Shown here: piece by piece, positions 56,625 through 64,000 of the stretch
How the letters are laid out: each line of letters starts with the position of its first letter
How positions within the stretch are numbered: position 1 is the stretch's first letter
From: Marinobacter litoralis
Lineage (GTDB): Bacteria; Pseudomonadota; Gammaproteobacteria; Pseudomonadales; Oleiphilaceae
Direction: 5' to 3'
DNA length: 64,000 nucleotides
Assembly (NCBI RefSeq): GCF_003336705.1
Contig: NZ_QMDL01000001.1
Span: forward strand, 372,001 to 436,000
The notes under the pieces: generated by a model
The model's database searches: none
What the model saw: only the letters and a program-made list of their open reading frames with translations
What the model was told of the DNA's origin: nothing
Translations under genes and position numbers: made by a program

Positions 56625-57076
56625 TAAAGCCCCCGGTCCTTGACGTTTTCCATGACAACAAAGGTGCTGGTTTGCAGGACGTGGGGCAAGTTGGATATTT
56701 GCTCTCCCAGAACCTGTCGATACTCAGCCATATTTCGCGTACGGATCTTCAGCAGATAGTCAAAATTGGCGGCCATCATGTGACATTGCTCCACAGCGGA
56801 AATCTTTTTAACGGCATCGTTGAATGCAACCAACGCTTTACTGGAGGTATCGCTGAGAGTCACTTGGGCAAAAGCGACGTGGGAGTGTCCCAGTTTTGTC
56901 TGGTTCACCATCGCCGAATAGCCCGTGATGTAACCTTGCTCTTCGAGCCGGCGCATGCGTATCTGGCAAGGCGTTTTGGATAGGCCCACCTTGGACGCGA
57001 GATCAGTAACGGTAATGCGCCCGTTGTTCTGCAGTTCTCGAATGATGGCAAGGTCGATCCTGTCGAGATCCGACAT
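56624..57076 (-). CDS. Lrp/AsnC-family regulator (probable PutR-like)
   Basis: 150 residues: helix-turn-helix at about 10-60 (LDRIDLAIIRELQNNGRITVTDLASKVGLSKTP, given in short) and a RAM amino-acid-binding domain (CHMMAANFDYLLKIRTRNMAEY). It is divergent from putA across a 200-base AT-rich region and PutA here lacks a DNA-binding domain, so this is the likely proline-responsive activator. Its stop overlaps the CdaR start. Confidence 0.88.
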   Translation of the reverse strand: MSDLDRIDLAIIRELQNNGRITVTDLASKVGLSKTPCQIRMRRLEEQGYITGYSAMVNQTKLGHSHVAFAQVTLSDTSSKALVAFNDAVKKISAVEQCHMMAANFDYLLKIRTRNMAEYRQVLGEQISNLPHVLQTSTFVVMENVKDRGL

Positions 57077-57276
57077 GGCTGCTATCCTTGTGGTGTGAGA
57101 TTGAAATAGGGTTCTATAAGTCGGTTTTCCTAATTTTAATGTAAATGCGGTTTTTTTGATAATTATAGAAGGTAGATTAAAGGAAATAAGACCGGATAAA
57201 TGCGTCTAATAGGAAAATAGAATATACCGACTTGGCTACAATGCGGTCAGTATTCCAATAATCAGGAGGCATAACC

Positions 57277-60200
57277 ATGAGTTTGCAGCAATCCGCGGTA
57301 AAAGAGCTCCACGAAATTCGTCAGGCGCTTCGCAATAACTATCTGGCGGACGAGTATGAGGTGATTCACCGACTGATTGAGCAGGCTCAGCTGTCTGATG
57401 AAACCCGCCAAGCGATTTCTTCCCGAGCGGCAGAGCTGGTGCGCGATGTGCGTGATAACGCCAAACCCACCATCATGGAAAAGTTCCTGGCTGAATACGG
57501 GTTGACTACCAAAGAAGGCGTAGCGCTGATGTGCCTGGCGGAGGCGCTACTTCGGGTTCCCGATAACTTCACCATTCAGGATCTGATCGAAGACAAAATT
57601 ACCTCCGGTAACTGGGGTGCCCACGTTGGTAAAGCCAAATCCGGTTTGATTAACTCCGCCACGCTGGCTTTGTTGATGACCAGTAACCTGCTTAAGGATT
57701 CAGAGCGCCAGAGCGTTGGCGATACGCTGCGACACTTGGTCAAGCGCTTGGGCGAGCCTGTAGTGCGAGTGGCCGCCGGGCAGGCCATGAAAGAGATGGG
57801 CCGTCAGTTTGTTCTGGGCAGAGACATCGAAGAAGCTCAGGAAAATGGTCAGGAAATGGAAGAGCAGGGCTACACCTACTCTTACGATATGTTGGGTGAA
57901 GCCGCGCGCACTGACGCCGATGCCGAACGCTATTTCCGTGCTTACGCAACGGCCATCGATAGCATCAGCAAGCGCTGTGAAGGCGATGTCCGTACCAACC
58001 CGGGTATTTCCGTCAAGCTTTCGGCACTGTTGGCTCGTTATGAGTACGGACAGAAAGAGCGCGTGATGAACGAATTGGTGCCGCGGGCACTCGAGCTGGC
58101 CAAAAAAGCCGCTGCCGCCAATATGGGCTTCAATATCGATGCGGAAGAGCAAGATCGTCTGGATCTTTCTCTGGATGTGATCGAAGCGATTTTCGCTGAT
58201 CCGGCGCTAGACGGATGGGACGGCTTTGGTGTGGTCGTTCAGGCCTTTGCCAAGCGTGCTTCCCAGACTCTGGATTGGTTGTATGCGCTGGCCGAGAAGC
58301 ACAACCGCCGTATCATGGTGCGTTTGGTGAAAGGTGCCTACTGGGATGCGGAAATCAAACGCGCTCAGGTCATGGGGCTTGAGGGCTTCCCTGTGTTTAC
58401 CCGCAAAGCCTGCAGTGATGTGTCCTACTTGTCTTGTACGACACAGCTGCTCGGCATGACCGATCGTATCTACCCGCAGTTCGCCACTCACAACGCCCAT
58501 TCCGTATCCGCGGTTCTGGAGTTGGCCAAAGATCTGGGGCGTGACAAGTTTGAATTCCAGCGTCTGCATGGCATGGGCGAGTCTCTGCACGATCAGGTGC
58601 TGAAAGAAAGCAAAGTGCCGTGCCGGATTTATGCACCGGTGGGGGCTCACAAAGACCTGCTGGCCTACCTGGTTCGCCGCTTGCTGGAAAACGGCGCGAA
58701 CAGCTCCTTTGTGAACCAGATTGTCGATACCAGTATTACACCGGAAGAAATCGCCAAAGATCCTATCGATACCGTGAATGCGCTGGGGCGGGATGTTTCC
58801 AGCCAGATGATTGTCAAACCGGCAGACATCTTTGGCGAGCAGCGCCGCAACTCGAAGGGCTGGGATTTGACCGACCCCGTGACGGTGGCCGAGCTAAATG
58901 AAGGGCGCGGAAAGTACAAAACGCACCAGTGGCAAGGCGGACCCTTGACGGTCGCAGCACCTAAGGGTGGTGAGCTGGTGGATGTTCGCAACCCGGCCGA
59001 TCTGGACGATGTGGTGGGTCAGATTACCTATGCCTCTGAGGCAGACGTCGATGCGGCTGTAGAAGCTGCGCGTAATGGATTTAAGGACTGGGCGGCCGTG
59101 CCTGCGGAAAAGCGCGCTGAGCTGATCCGTAAGGTGGGTGATCTGTACGAAGAAAACGTGCACGAGCTATTCGCCCTGACCACCCGGGAAGCGGGTAAGT
59201 CCCTGTTCGATGCGGTGGCCGAGATTCGTGAAGCGGTAGACTTCGCCATGTTCTATGCCAACGAGGGCATTCGTTATAAGGATGCCGGGCAGGCCCGTGG
59301 CGTGATTTGCTGTATCTCGCCCTGGAACTTCCCGCTGGCCATCTTCACCGGCCAGATTCTGGCCAACCTCGCAGCCGGTAACACTGTGGTGGCCAAGCCC
59401 GCTGAGCAGACCTCATTACTGGCGGTGCGGGCGGTTGAGTTGATGCATGAGGCCGGAATTCCGAAAGAGGCGATCCAGTTGTTGCCGGGTGATGGTGGCA
59501 CGGTGGGTGCCGCACTGACATCGGATTCGCGTATTGAAGGGGTTTGCTTCACCGGCGGTACCGATACGGCCAAGCTGATCAATAAGGCGATGACCAAGAA
59601 CATGGCTCCGGATGCGCCACTGGTGGCTGAAACCGGTGGTATGAACGCTATGATCGTAGATTCCACTGCCTTGCCGGAACAGGTGGTGCGCGACGTTCTG
59701 GCCTCCTCGTTCCAGAGTGCCGGCCAGCGCTGTTCCGCTTTGCGCATGCTTTACGTGCAGAAAGACATCGCCGAGGGGTTGCTGGAGATGCTTTATGGCG
59801 CGATGGAAGAGCTGGGTATTGGCGATCCGTGGGAGCTTTCGACCGATGTCGGGCCTGTGATTGACGAGGAATCGCGCAAGAAGATCAATGACCACTGCAA
59901 AAAGTTCGAACAGCAGGGCAAATTGCTCAAGAAGCTGCGAGTTCCGGAAAAAGGCATGTTTGTGTCGCCTGCGGTTCTGCAAGTTAGCGGAATCGAGGAA
60001 ATGGAAGAAGAAATCTTCGGTCCGGTTCTGCATGTTGCGACCTTCGAAGCCAAAGATATCGACAAGGTGGTGGATGCGGTGAACGCCAAAGGCTACGGCC
60101 TGACCTTCGGCATTCATAGCCGGGTGGATCGCCGTATCGAGCACATCGCCAGCCGAATCAAAGTCGGTAACACTTACGTGAACCGTAACCAGATCGGTGC

Positions 60201-60903
60201 CATTGTCGGCTCTCAGCCGTTTGGTGGTGAAGGCCTGTCTGGAACCGGCCCGAAAGCGGGTGGCCCGCAGTACGTGCGTCGCTTTATCAAGGGCGATGTT
60301 GTTGAGAAACCAGCGGGAGAGGGAAAAGCCGTTGGCGCTCGTAAGGTGCAAAAGCTGATTGATCAGTTGGCCAAGCTGGATGTACCTGCGGCAGAAGGTC
60401 GCCAGCAGGCTCTGAGCCCCTTCTTTGGCGAGGTTCCGGCACCGTTGGATCTCGGGTATGAAGAAATGCCTGGGCCCACCGGTGAACAGAACCACCTGTC
60501 TTGCCACGCTCGGGGCGTAGTCTTGTGCTTGGGGCCTGATACAGACACGGCAGTCGAACAGGCCGGGGTGGCTTTGTCGCAGGGTAACAAGGTCGTGGTT
60601 GTGGCTCCGGGTGCTGAAAAAGCGCTGGCACGGGCTGTCCATGCCGGGCTTCCTGTTGTCGCCTGTGATGGCCTGCTGGAGCCAGAGGCACTGACTCAGC
60701 TTGATGGCTACGAAGCCGTTGTTAGCGTTGCGGAAAAACCGCTGCTGAAGCAGTATCGCGAAGCGCTTGCAGTGCGGGATGGCGCTTTGTTGCCGGTGAT
60801 CACCGAGCACACGCTGGATCAGCGTTACGTTATCGAACGTCACCTGTGCATCGACACCACGGCAGCCGGCGGTAACGCCAGCCTGATTGCCTCAGCCGAA
60901 TAA
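57277..60903 (+). CDS. putA: bifunctional proline dehydrogenase / glutamate-semialdehyde dehydrogenase
   Basis: 1208 residues. It oxidises proline to glutamate in two steps with FAD and NAD. The proline dehydrogenase barrel (about 190-500) shows RLVKGAYWDAEIKRAQ and YPQFATHNAHSV. The aldehyde dehydrogenase part has catalytic C819 (SAGQRCSALR) and E785 (AETGGMNAM), 34 apart as expected. The C-terminal ~190 residues form a further aldehyde-dehydrogenase-like domain. There is no N-terminal ribbon-helix-helix domain as in E. coli, so it cannot repress itself; this is the type B form. AGGAGG precedes the ATG. Confidence 0.96.
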   Translation: MSLQQSAVKELHEIRQALRNNYLADEYEVIHRLIEQAQLSDETRQAISSRAAELVRDVRDNAKPTIMEKFLAEYGLTTKEGVALMCLAEALLRVPDNFTIQDLIEDKITSGNWGAHVGKAKSGLINSATLALLMTSNLLKDSERQSVGDTLRHLVKRLGEPVVRVAAGQAMKEMGRQFVLGRDIEEAQENGQEMEEQGYTYSYDMLGEAARTDADAERYFRAYATAIDSISKRCEGDVRTNPGISVKLSALLARYEYGQKERVMNELVPRALELAKKAAAANMGFNIDAEEQDRLDLSLDVIEAIFADPALDGWDGFGVVVQAFAKRASQTLDWLYALAEKHNRRIMVRLVKGAYWDAEIKRAQVMGLEGFPVFTRKACSDVSYLSCTTQLLGMTDRIYPQFATHNAHSVSAVLELAKDLGRDKFEFQRLHGMGESLHDQVLKESKVPCRIYAPVGAHKDLLAYLVRRLLENGANSSFVNQIVDTSITPEEIAKDPIDTVNALGRDVSSQMIVKPADIFGEQRRNSKGWDLTDPVTVAELNEGRGKYKTHQWQGGPLTVAAPKGGELVDVRNPADLDDVVGQITYASEADVDAAVEAARNGFKDWAAVPAEKRAELIRKVGDLYEENVHELFALTTREAGKSLFDAVAEIREAVDFAMFYANEGIRYKDAGQARGVICCISPWNFPLAIFTGQILANLAAGNTVVAKPAEQTSLLAVRAVELMHEAGIPKEAIQLLPGDGGTVGAALTSDSRIEGVCFTGGTDTAKLINKAMTKNMAPDAPLVAETGGMNAMIVDSTALPEQVVRDVLASSFQSAGQRCSALRMLYVQKDIAEGLLEMLYGAMEELGIGDPWELSTDVGPVIDEESRKKINDHCKKFEQQGKLLKKLRVPEKGMFVSPAVLQVSGIEEMEEEIFGPVLHVATFEAKDIDKVVDAVNAKGYGLTFGIHSRVDRRIEHIASRIKVGNTYVNRNQIGAIVGSQPFGGEGLSGTGPKAGGPQYVRRFIKGDVVEKPAGEGKAVGARKVQKLIDQLAKLDVPAAEGRQQALSPFFGEVPAPLDLGYEEMPGPTGEQNHLSCHARGVVLCLGPDTDTAVEQAGVALSQGNKVVVVAPGAEKALARAVHAGLPVVACDGLLEPEALTQLDGYEAVVSVAEKPLLKQYREALAVRDGALLPVITEHTLDQRYVIERHLCIDTTAAGGNASLIASAE

Positions 60904-60930
60904 GCTCCTTCAACGCAATCCTCTCCAAGC

Positions 60931-60978
60931 GCAGCATCTATTCAGGAAAATTGAATAGATGCTGCAATTTTCTTCGTT
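60931..60978 (+). terminator. intrinsic terminator after putA
   Basis: GCAGCATCTATTCA, a 7-nt loop, TGAATAGATGCTGC (14-bp perfect stem), then AATTTTCTTCGTTTTT. Confidence 0.92.
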
Positions 60979-61049
60979 TTTATTCGATTAACGCTCTGTT
61001 TATAGTGGTCCTACAAACTGAATTATTGAAGTAAAAAGGAAGGATGGTT

Positions 61050-61613
61050 ATGTCTCTCAAGCTTCAGACGATTATTTGTAGCACGCGCCCTGGCCGTATC
61101 GGCTCATCCGTTGCGGAGTGGTTCAACACCGTTGCAATCGAGCAGGGTGGTTTCGAAAGTGAGTTGGTTGATCTGGCGGATTTTGATCTGCCGGTTTACA
61201 ACGAACCCAATCACCCGCGCATGCAGAAGTACGAGCACGACCATACAAAAGCATGGTCCCAGAGTGTCTCCAAAGCCGATGCCTTTGTGTTCGTGATTCC
61301 GGAATACAACTTCTGCCCGCCACCGTCTTTCATTAATGCGGTGAACTACCTGTTCAACGAATGGAATTACAAGCCTTGTGCCTTTGTAAGTTACGGCGGT
61401 GTTTCTGGCGGCCTTCGTTCCGCACAAACGGCCAAACAACTGGTGACCACGGTGAAAATGATGCCAATGACTGAGGGGGTTATGGTTCAGATGCCGTGGG
61501 AAAAGCTGGACGAGAACCGCAAGTTCCAAGCGGAAGATGTGCACACGCAATCTGCGAACGTCATGCTGGAAGAGCTGGCGAAGTGGGCGCAAGCGTTGAA
61601 AACGATGCGCTAA
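61050..61613 (+). CDS. NADPH-dependent FMN reductase family protein
   Basis: 187 residues with a flavodoxin-like fold. The FMN phosphate loop is STRPGRIGSSVAEWF near 10; FVIPEYNFCPPPSFINAVNYL is the flavin-ring loop of the NADPH-FMN reductase/azoreductase group; SYGGVSGGLRSA is the third loop. It probably reduces flavins or quinones. ATG 61050 is chosen because AAGGAAGG lies just upstream; ATG 61044 would abut it. Terminators lie on both sides, so it is a single-gene unit. Confidence 0.88.
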   Translation: MSLKLQTIICSTRPGRIGSSVAEWFNTVAIEQGGFESELVDLADFDLPVYNEPNHPRMQKYEHDHTKAWSQSVSKADAFVFVIPEYNFCPPPSFINAVNYLFNEWNYKPCAFVSYGGVSGGLRSAQTAKQLVTTVKMMPMTEGVMVQMPWEKLDENRKFQAEDVHTQSANVMLEELAKWAQALKTMR

Positions 61614-61626
61614 GAAGCTTCAAGCT

Positions 61627-61656
61627 AAAAAACCGGGCAGCAGCCCGGTTTTTTTA
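61627..61656. terminator. bidirectional intrinsic terminator
   Basis: AAAAAACCGGGC, loop AGCA, GCCCGGTTTTTT. It serves the reductase gene and the convergent tctA. Confidence 0.95.
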
Positions 61657-61686
61657 TGGTTAATGAAAGCGGCAAGGCTGCGTTAA

Positions 61687-63213
61687 CTAGTCGCTAACCG
61701 GGTTTTCAGTCATCGCCGACTTCATGCGCCGTCTCAGAAGCGGGCCAACGATCACCGGCAGTGCCAGCCCCAATCCTGCAACCACCCAAAGCCCTAAAGC
61801 CAGCGGGCTGCTCCAGAGCGTGCTCCAGTCGCCGTCCGACAGAATCAGGGCATGCCCCAGGTTTTTCTCCATTTCGGGCCCTAGAAGCAAGCCGAGAATG
61901 ATCGGAACCAGAGGTATCTCCAGCTTACGCAGGAAATATCCCGCCACCCCGAACGCCACCATAAAGTAAAGATCGAAGGTGCTATTGCTGATGGAGTAGA
62001 TGCCCACGAACGCAACCATTGTAACGATTGGAAGCAGAAACATCGGTGGAATCGACAGCAACCTGACAAACACCCCAATCATCGGAACGTTGAGCAACAG
62101 CAGCAATACGTTACCGATCAATAGCGCCGCAATAACGCCCCAAACAATGTCCGCATTCTGAGTGAACATCAGCGGGCCAGGTGTGATGTTGAGGGAAATC
62201 AGCATCGCCAGAAGCACCGCAGTGGTGCCGCTGCCGGGGACTCCAAGCGTCAGCATCGGTACCAAGGCACCCGACGCTGCGCCGTTGTTGCCGGCTTCCG
62301 GGGCGACAACGCCGCGAATGTCGCCGCTTCCGAAGTTACCTTTCTTGCCCACCGCCCGCTTTTCCAGGGTGTAGCTGATAAAACTACCTAGCGAAGCGCC
62401 TGCACCGGGCAGTACGCCGGCGATGAAGCCCAGAACGCCGCCACGAAGCTGAGAGGGGATGGTGCTGATCAGCTCTTTGAATGACAACGTCAGTTTGCCC
62501 ACATTCACCTTTTTGTGGCCGCTACCAAGGCGCGATTCCACGAAAAACAGCAGCTCGGAGATCGCAAACAGACCTACGATGGCCAAGATGAAATCAATAC
62601 CTTCGTAAAGCTCCAGAACGCCAAAGGTATAGCGCTGGGTGCCGGTAGAAATATCGATACCAACGGTGGAGATCATAATGCCCAACGCAGCTGCGATAAC
62701 GGTTTTCATCGGGTTTTTGCCGGTGATACCGCCCAGTGTGGCAAATGCCAGCACGAACAGAGCAAAGTACTCCGCCGGGCCGAAGGTCAGGGCAAACTTC
62801 GCCAGCACCGGTGCCAACATAATCAATCCGATGGTGCCGATCAGTCCGCCGGAAAACGACGCAATGGCTGAGATGGCCAACGCATCGGCCGCCCGGCCTT
62901 TCTGTGCCATTGGGTAGCCGTCTAGGCACGTCATCATCGCGGGTTCATCGCCCGGGATGTTCAACAGGATTGAGGAAATCCGTCCCCCGTACATGGCTCC
63001 TGCATACACGGAGGTCAGCAAAATCATGGACGTTTCCGGAGGCAAGCCCAGTGTGAATGCCAATGGGATCAGAATGGCGACGCCATTGGCCGGGCCGAGT
63101 CCGGGCAAGCAGCCAATCAGAGTTCCGACAAAGGCGCCGAACAGCGCGTACATCAGGTTATACGGGGTGAGAGCTACCGCAAACCCGTCTATCAAAAAAC
63201 CGAGAGTTTCCAT
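61687..63213 (-). CDS. tctA: tripartite tricarboxylate transporter large permease TctA
   Basis: 508 residues with about eleven membrane segments. The family motifs GCLPGLGPANGVAILIPLAF near 35 and GVLPGAGASLGSFISY near 260 are the paired P-G loops of TctA. It imports a carboxylate such as citrate using sodium. It overlaps tctB by one base (TAATG), so the two are coupled. Confidence 0.95.
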   Translation of the reverse strand: METLGFLIDGFAVALTPYNLMYALFGAFVGTLIGCLPGLGPANGVAILIPLAFTLGLPPETSMILLTSVYAGAMYGGRISSILLNIPGDEPAMMTCLDGYPMAQKGRAADALAISAIASFSGGLIGTIGLIMLAPVLAKFALTFGPAEYFALFVLAFATLGGITGKNPMKTVIAAALGIMISTVGIDISTGTQRYTFGVLELYEGIDFILAIVGLFAISELLFFVESRLGSGHKKVNVGKLTLSFKELISTIPSQLRGGVLGFIAGVLPGAGASLGSFISYTLEKRAVGKKGNFGSGDIRGVVAPEAGNNGAASGALVPMLTLGVPGSGTTAVLLAMLISLNITPGPLMFTQNADIVWGVIAALLIGNVLLLLLNVPMIGVFVRLLSIPPMFLLPIVTMVAFVGIYSISNSTFDLYFMVAFGVAGYFLRKLEIPLVPIILGLLLGPEMEKNLGHALILSDGDWSTLWSSPLALGLWVVAGLGLALPVIVGPLLRRRMKSAMTENPVSD

Positions 63214-63659
63214 TAGTTGAACTCCAGCAGGCCGGCCGGCAAGCTCAGTGACAAGCCGTAGTTAAACAAACCGTAGACCACCACGGCACTGATCAGACCG
63301 GTCAGAAAGGCGCTGCGCGGTGCTGCTCCCATACGCCAACTCAAAGCACCAACGGTCAGAGTTGTGGAGATAACGAATCCCAAAGGCTCGAGAAGTAAGG
63401 CGTAGATCACCAGAACGATTACTGAGAACAGAAGTTCCAGAGCGGTTTTGCCCCACGGCCACGGAGTGTCCTGATCCGGTTTTACCATCAAGTAAAGGCT
63501 GCCAATGATCAGAATGACCGACAAAATCGTCGGGAAGGTTTCGGGCCCCATGCCATGGGAGCCTCCAAACGGCTCGGGCCATTGCTGCGCCACCCAGCCG
63601 TAGGCAACGGCCAGGACCAATAGGCCCAGGCCGAGTACGCGATCATTTAATCCACTCAT
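63213..63659 (-). CDS. tctB: tripartite tricarboxylate transporter small permease TctB
   Basis: 148 residues with four membrane segments, as usual for TctB (VLGLGLLVLAVAYGWVAQ, then FPTILSVILIIGSLYLMV, and two more). It starts within the 3' end of tctC (4-base overlap, ATGA) and ends at the tctA start. Confidence 0.9.
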   Translation of the reverse strand: MSGLNDRVLGLGLLVLAVAYGWVAQQWPEPFGGSHGMGPETFPTILSVILIIGSLYLMVKPDQDTPWPWGKTALELLFSVIVLVIYALLLEPLGFVISTTLTVGALSWRMGAAPRSAFLTGLISAVVVYGLFNYGLSLSLPAGLLEFN

Positions 63660-64000
63660 TTCATCAGCCCGATTTCGCGGGACAGGTCGTTGATTTCCTG
63701 CACCTGTTGATGAACGAAGTTTTCAAACTTGTCTGCATCCGGATGGAAGGGAATCAGGCCGTTGCTCTTCATGACTTCTTTCCATTCATCGCTGGCGTAC
63801 AGGGTATCGATGGCTTCGACCCAGTATTGCTTGGCTTCTTCGCTGGCTCCCTTGGGCATGTAAAAGCCGCGCCAGTTTGGCCCCAAGGCATCGATACCTT
63901 GTTCGCGGGCAGTAGGGATGTTGCTGAATTCACCTGGCAGGCGTTCTTCTGACAGCACTGCGAGTACTCGCAAGTCGCCGGACTCCATAAAGCCGGTCGC
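63656..64000 (-). CDS. tctC: tripartite tricarboxylate transporter substrate-binding protein TctC, 3' part
   Basis: Only the last 114 codons are present; the gene continues past the right edge. The visible part (SGDLRVLAVLSEERLPGEF, then GIDALGPNWRGFYMPKGASE and a helical C-terminus) is the second lobe of a Bug/TctC periplasmic binding protein. It is first in the tctC-tctB-tctA unit. The signal peptide and ligand loops lie outside the window. Confidence 0.88.
   Translation of the reverse strand, partial: ATGFMESGDLRVLAVLSEERLPGEFSNIPTAREQGIDALGPNWRGFYMPKGASEEAKQYWVEAIDTLYASDEWKEVMKSNGLIPFHPDADKFENFVHQQVQEINDLSREIGLMK

Noticed and set aside
59416-60843. 475-codon open frame on the minus strand over putA
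   Set aside because: It lies within the aldehyde dehydrogenase part of putA and has no recognisable product.

Overview
The window is chromosomal DNA from a gammaproteobacterium, most probably a marine Marinobacter or a close relative. This is inferred from protein character and gene order, not from a search. The order fdxA, mutS ... pncC (cinA C-terminal domain), recA, the block thrS-infC-rpmI-rplT-pheS-pheT-ihfA-merR, and the run nadK-metallophosphoesterase-rhomboid-DUF1315-DUF2797-pepN are all familiar from Pseudomonas-like genomes. I see no transposase, integrase, phage gene or CRISPR array. Genes are dense and no gap exceeds about 300 bases.

Layout. 1-2600: 5' end of a PhzF-like gene, a small unknown gene, and a MocR regulator facing a set of repeated half-sites. 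1954-7340: a FixL/FixJ-like two-component pair divergent from an acyl-CoA ligase and an SLC23-type permease. 7531-9527: DegV protein and an unknown protein. 9612-17606: fdxA, mutS, a pair of 'rSAM/selenodomain-associated' transferases, a stand-alone SelD-associated-type flavoprotein, pncC, SOS-controlled recA and a flavodoxin-like protein (no recX follows). 17711-22396: Lon-like protease and a second response regulator/sensor kinase pair. 22447-28089: MaoC-type hydratase, two AraC regulators, tRNA-Asp and a 2,4-dienoyl-CoA reductase, a fatty-acid-flavoured neighbourhood. 28223-36113: coiled-coil unknown, nadK, phosphoesterase, rhomboid, DUF1315, DUF2797, pepN. 36316-41420: DUF1329, YCF48-like propeller and RND/MMPL transporter. 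41607-45270: TAXI-type TRAP transporter. 45429-52818: translation block. 52897-57076: glycerate kinase, GntP permease, CdaR and Lrp regulators, divergent from putA (57277-60903). 61050 to the end: FMN reductase and a tripartite tricarboxylate transporter running off the right edge.

The most interesting signals are not protein genes. (1) On the minus strand between the rhomboid gene and DUF1315 lies a complete unannotated transcription unit: a TTGACA -35 box, a TATTAT -10 box covered by a Fur-box-like sequence, about 87 nt with a 5' stem-loop, and a terminator whose stem pairs better on the minus strand. This looks like an iron-regulated small RNA of the RyhB/PrrF kind. (2) The thrS leader holds a 7-bp stem with a 7-nt loop whose centre reads GGU, an apparent mimic of the tRNA-Thr anticodon arm, with a second hairpin upstream, as in the E. 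coli thrS operator. (3) infC starts with AUU overlapping the thrS stop. (4) A strong intrinsic terminator sits inside the first codons of the coiled-coil gene upstream of nadK. (5) Three tandem hairpins, the last a terminator, lie ahead of pheS without a Phe-rich leader peptide.
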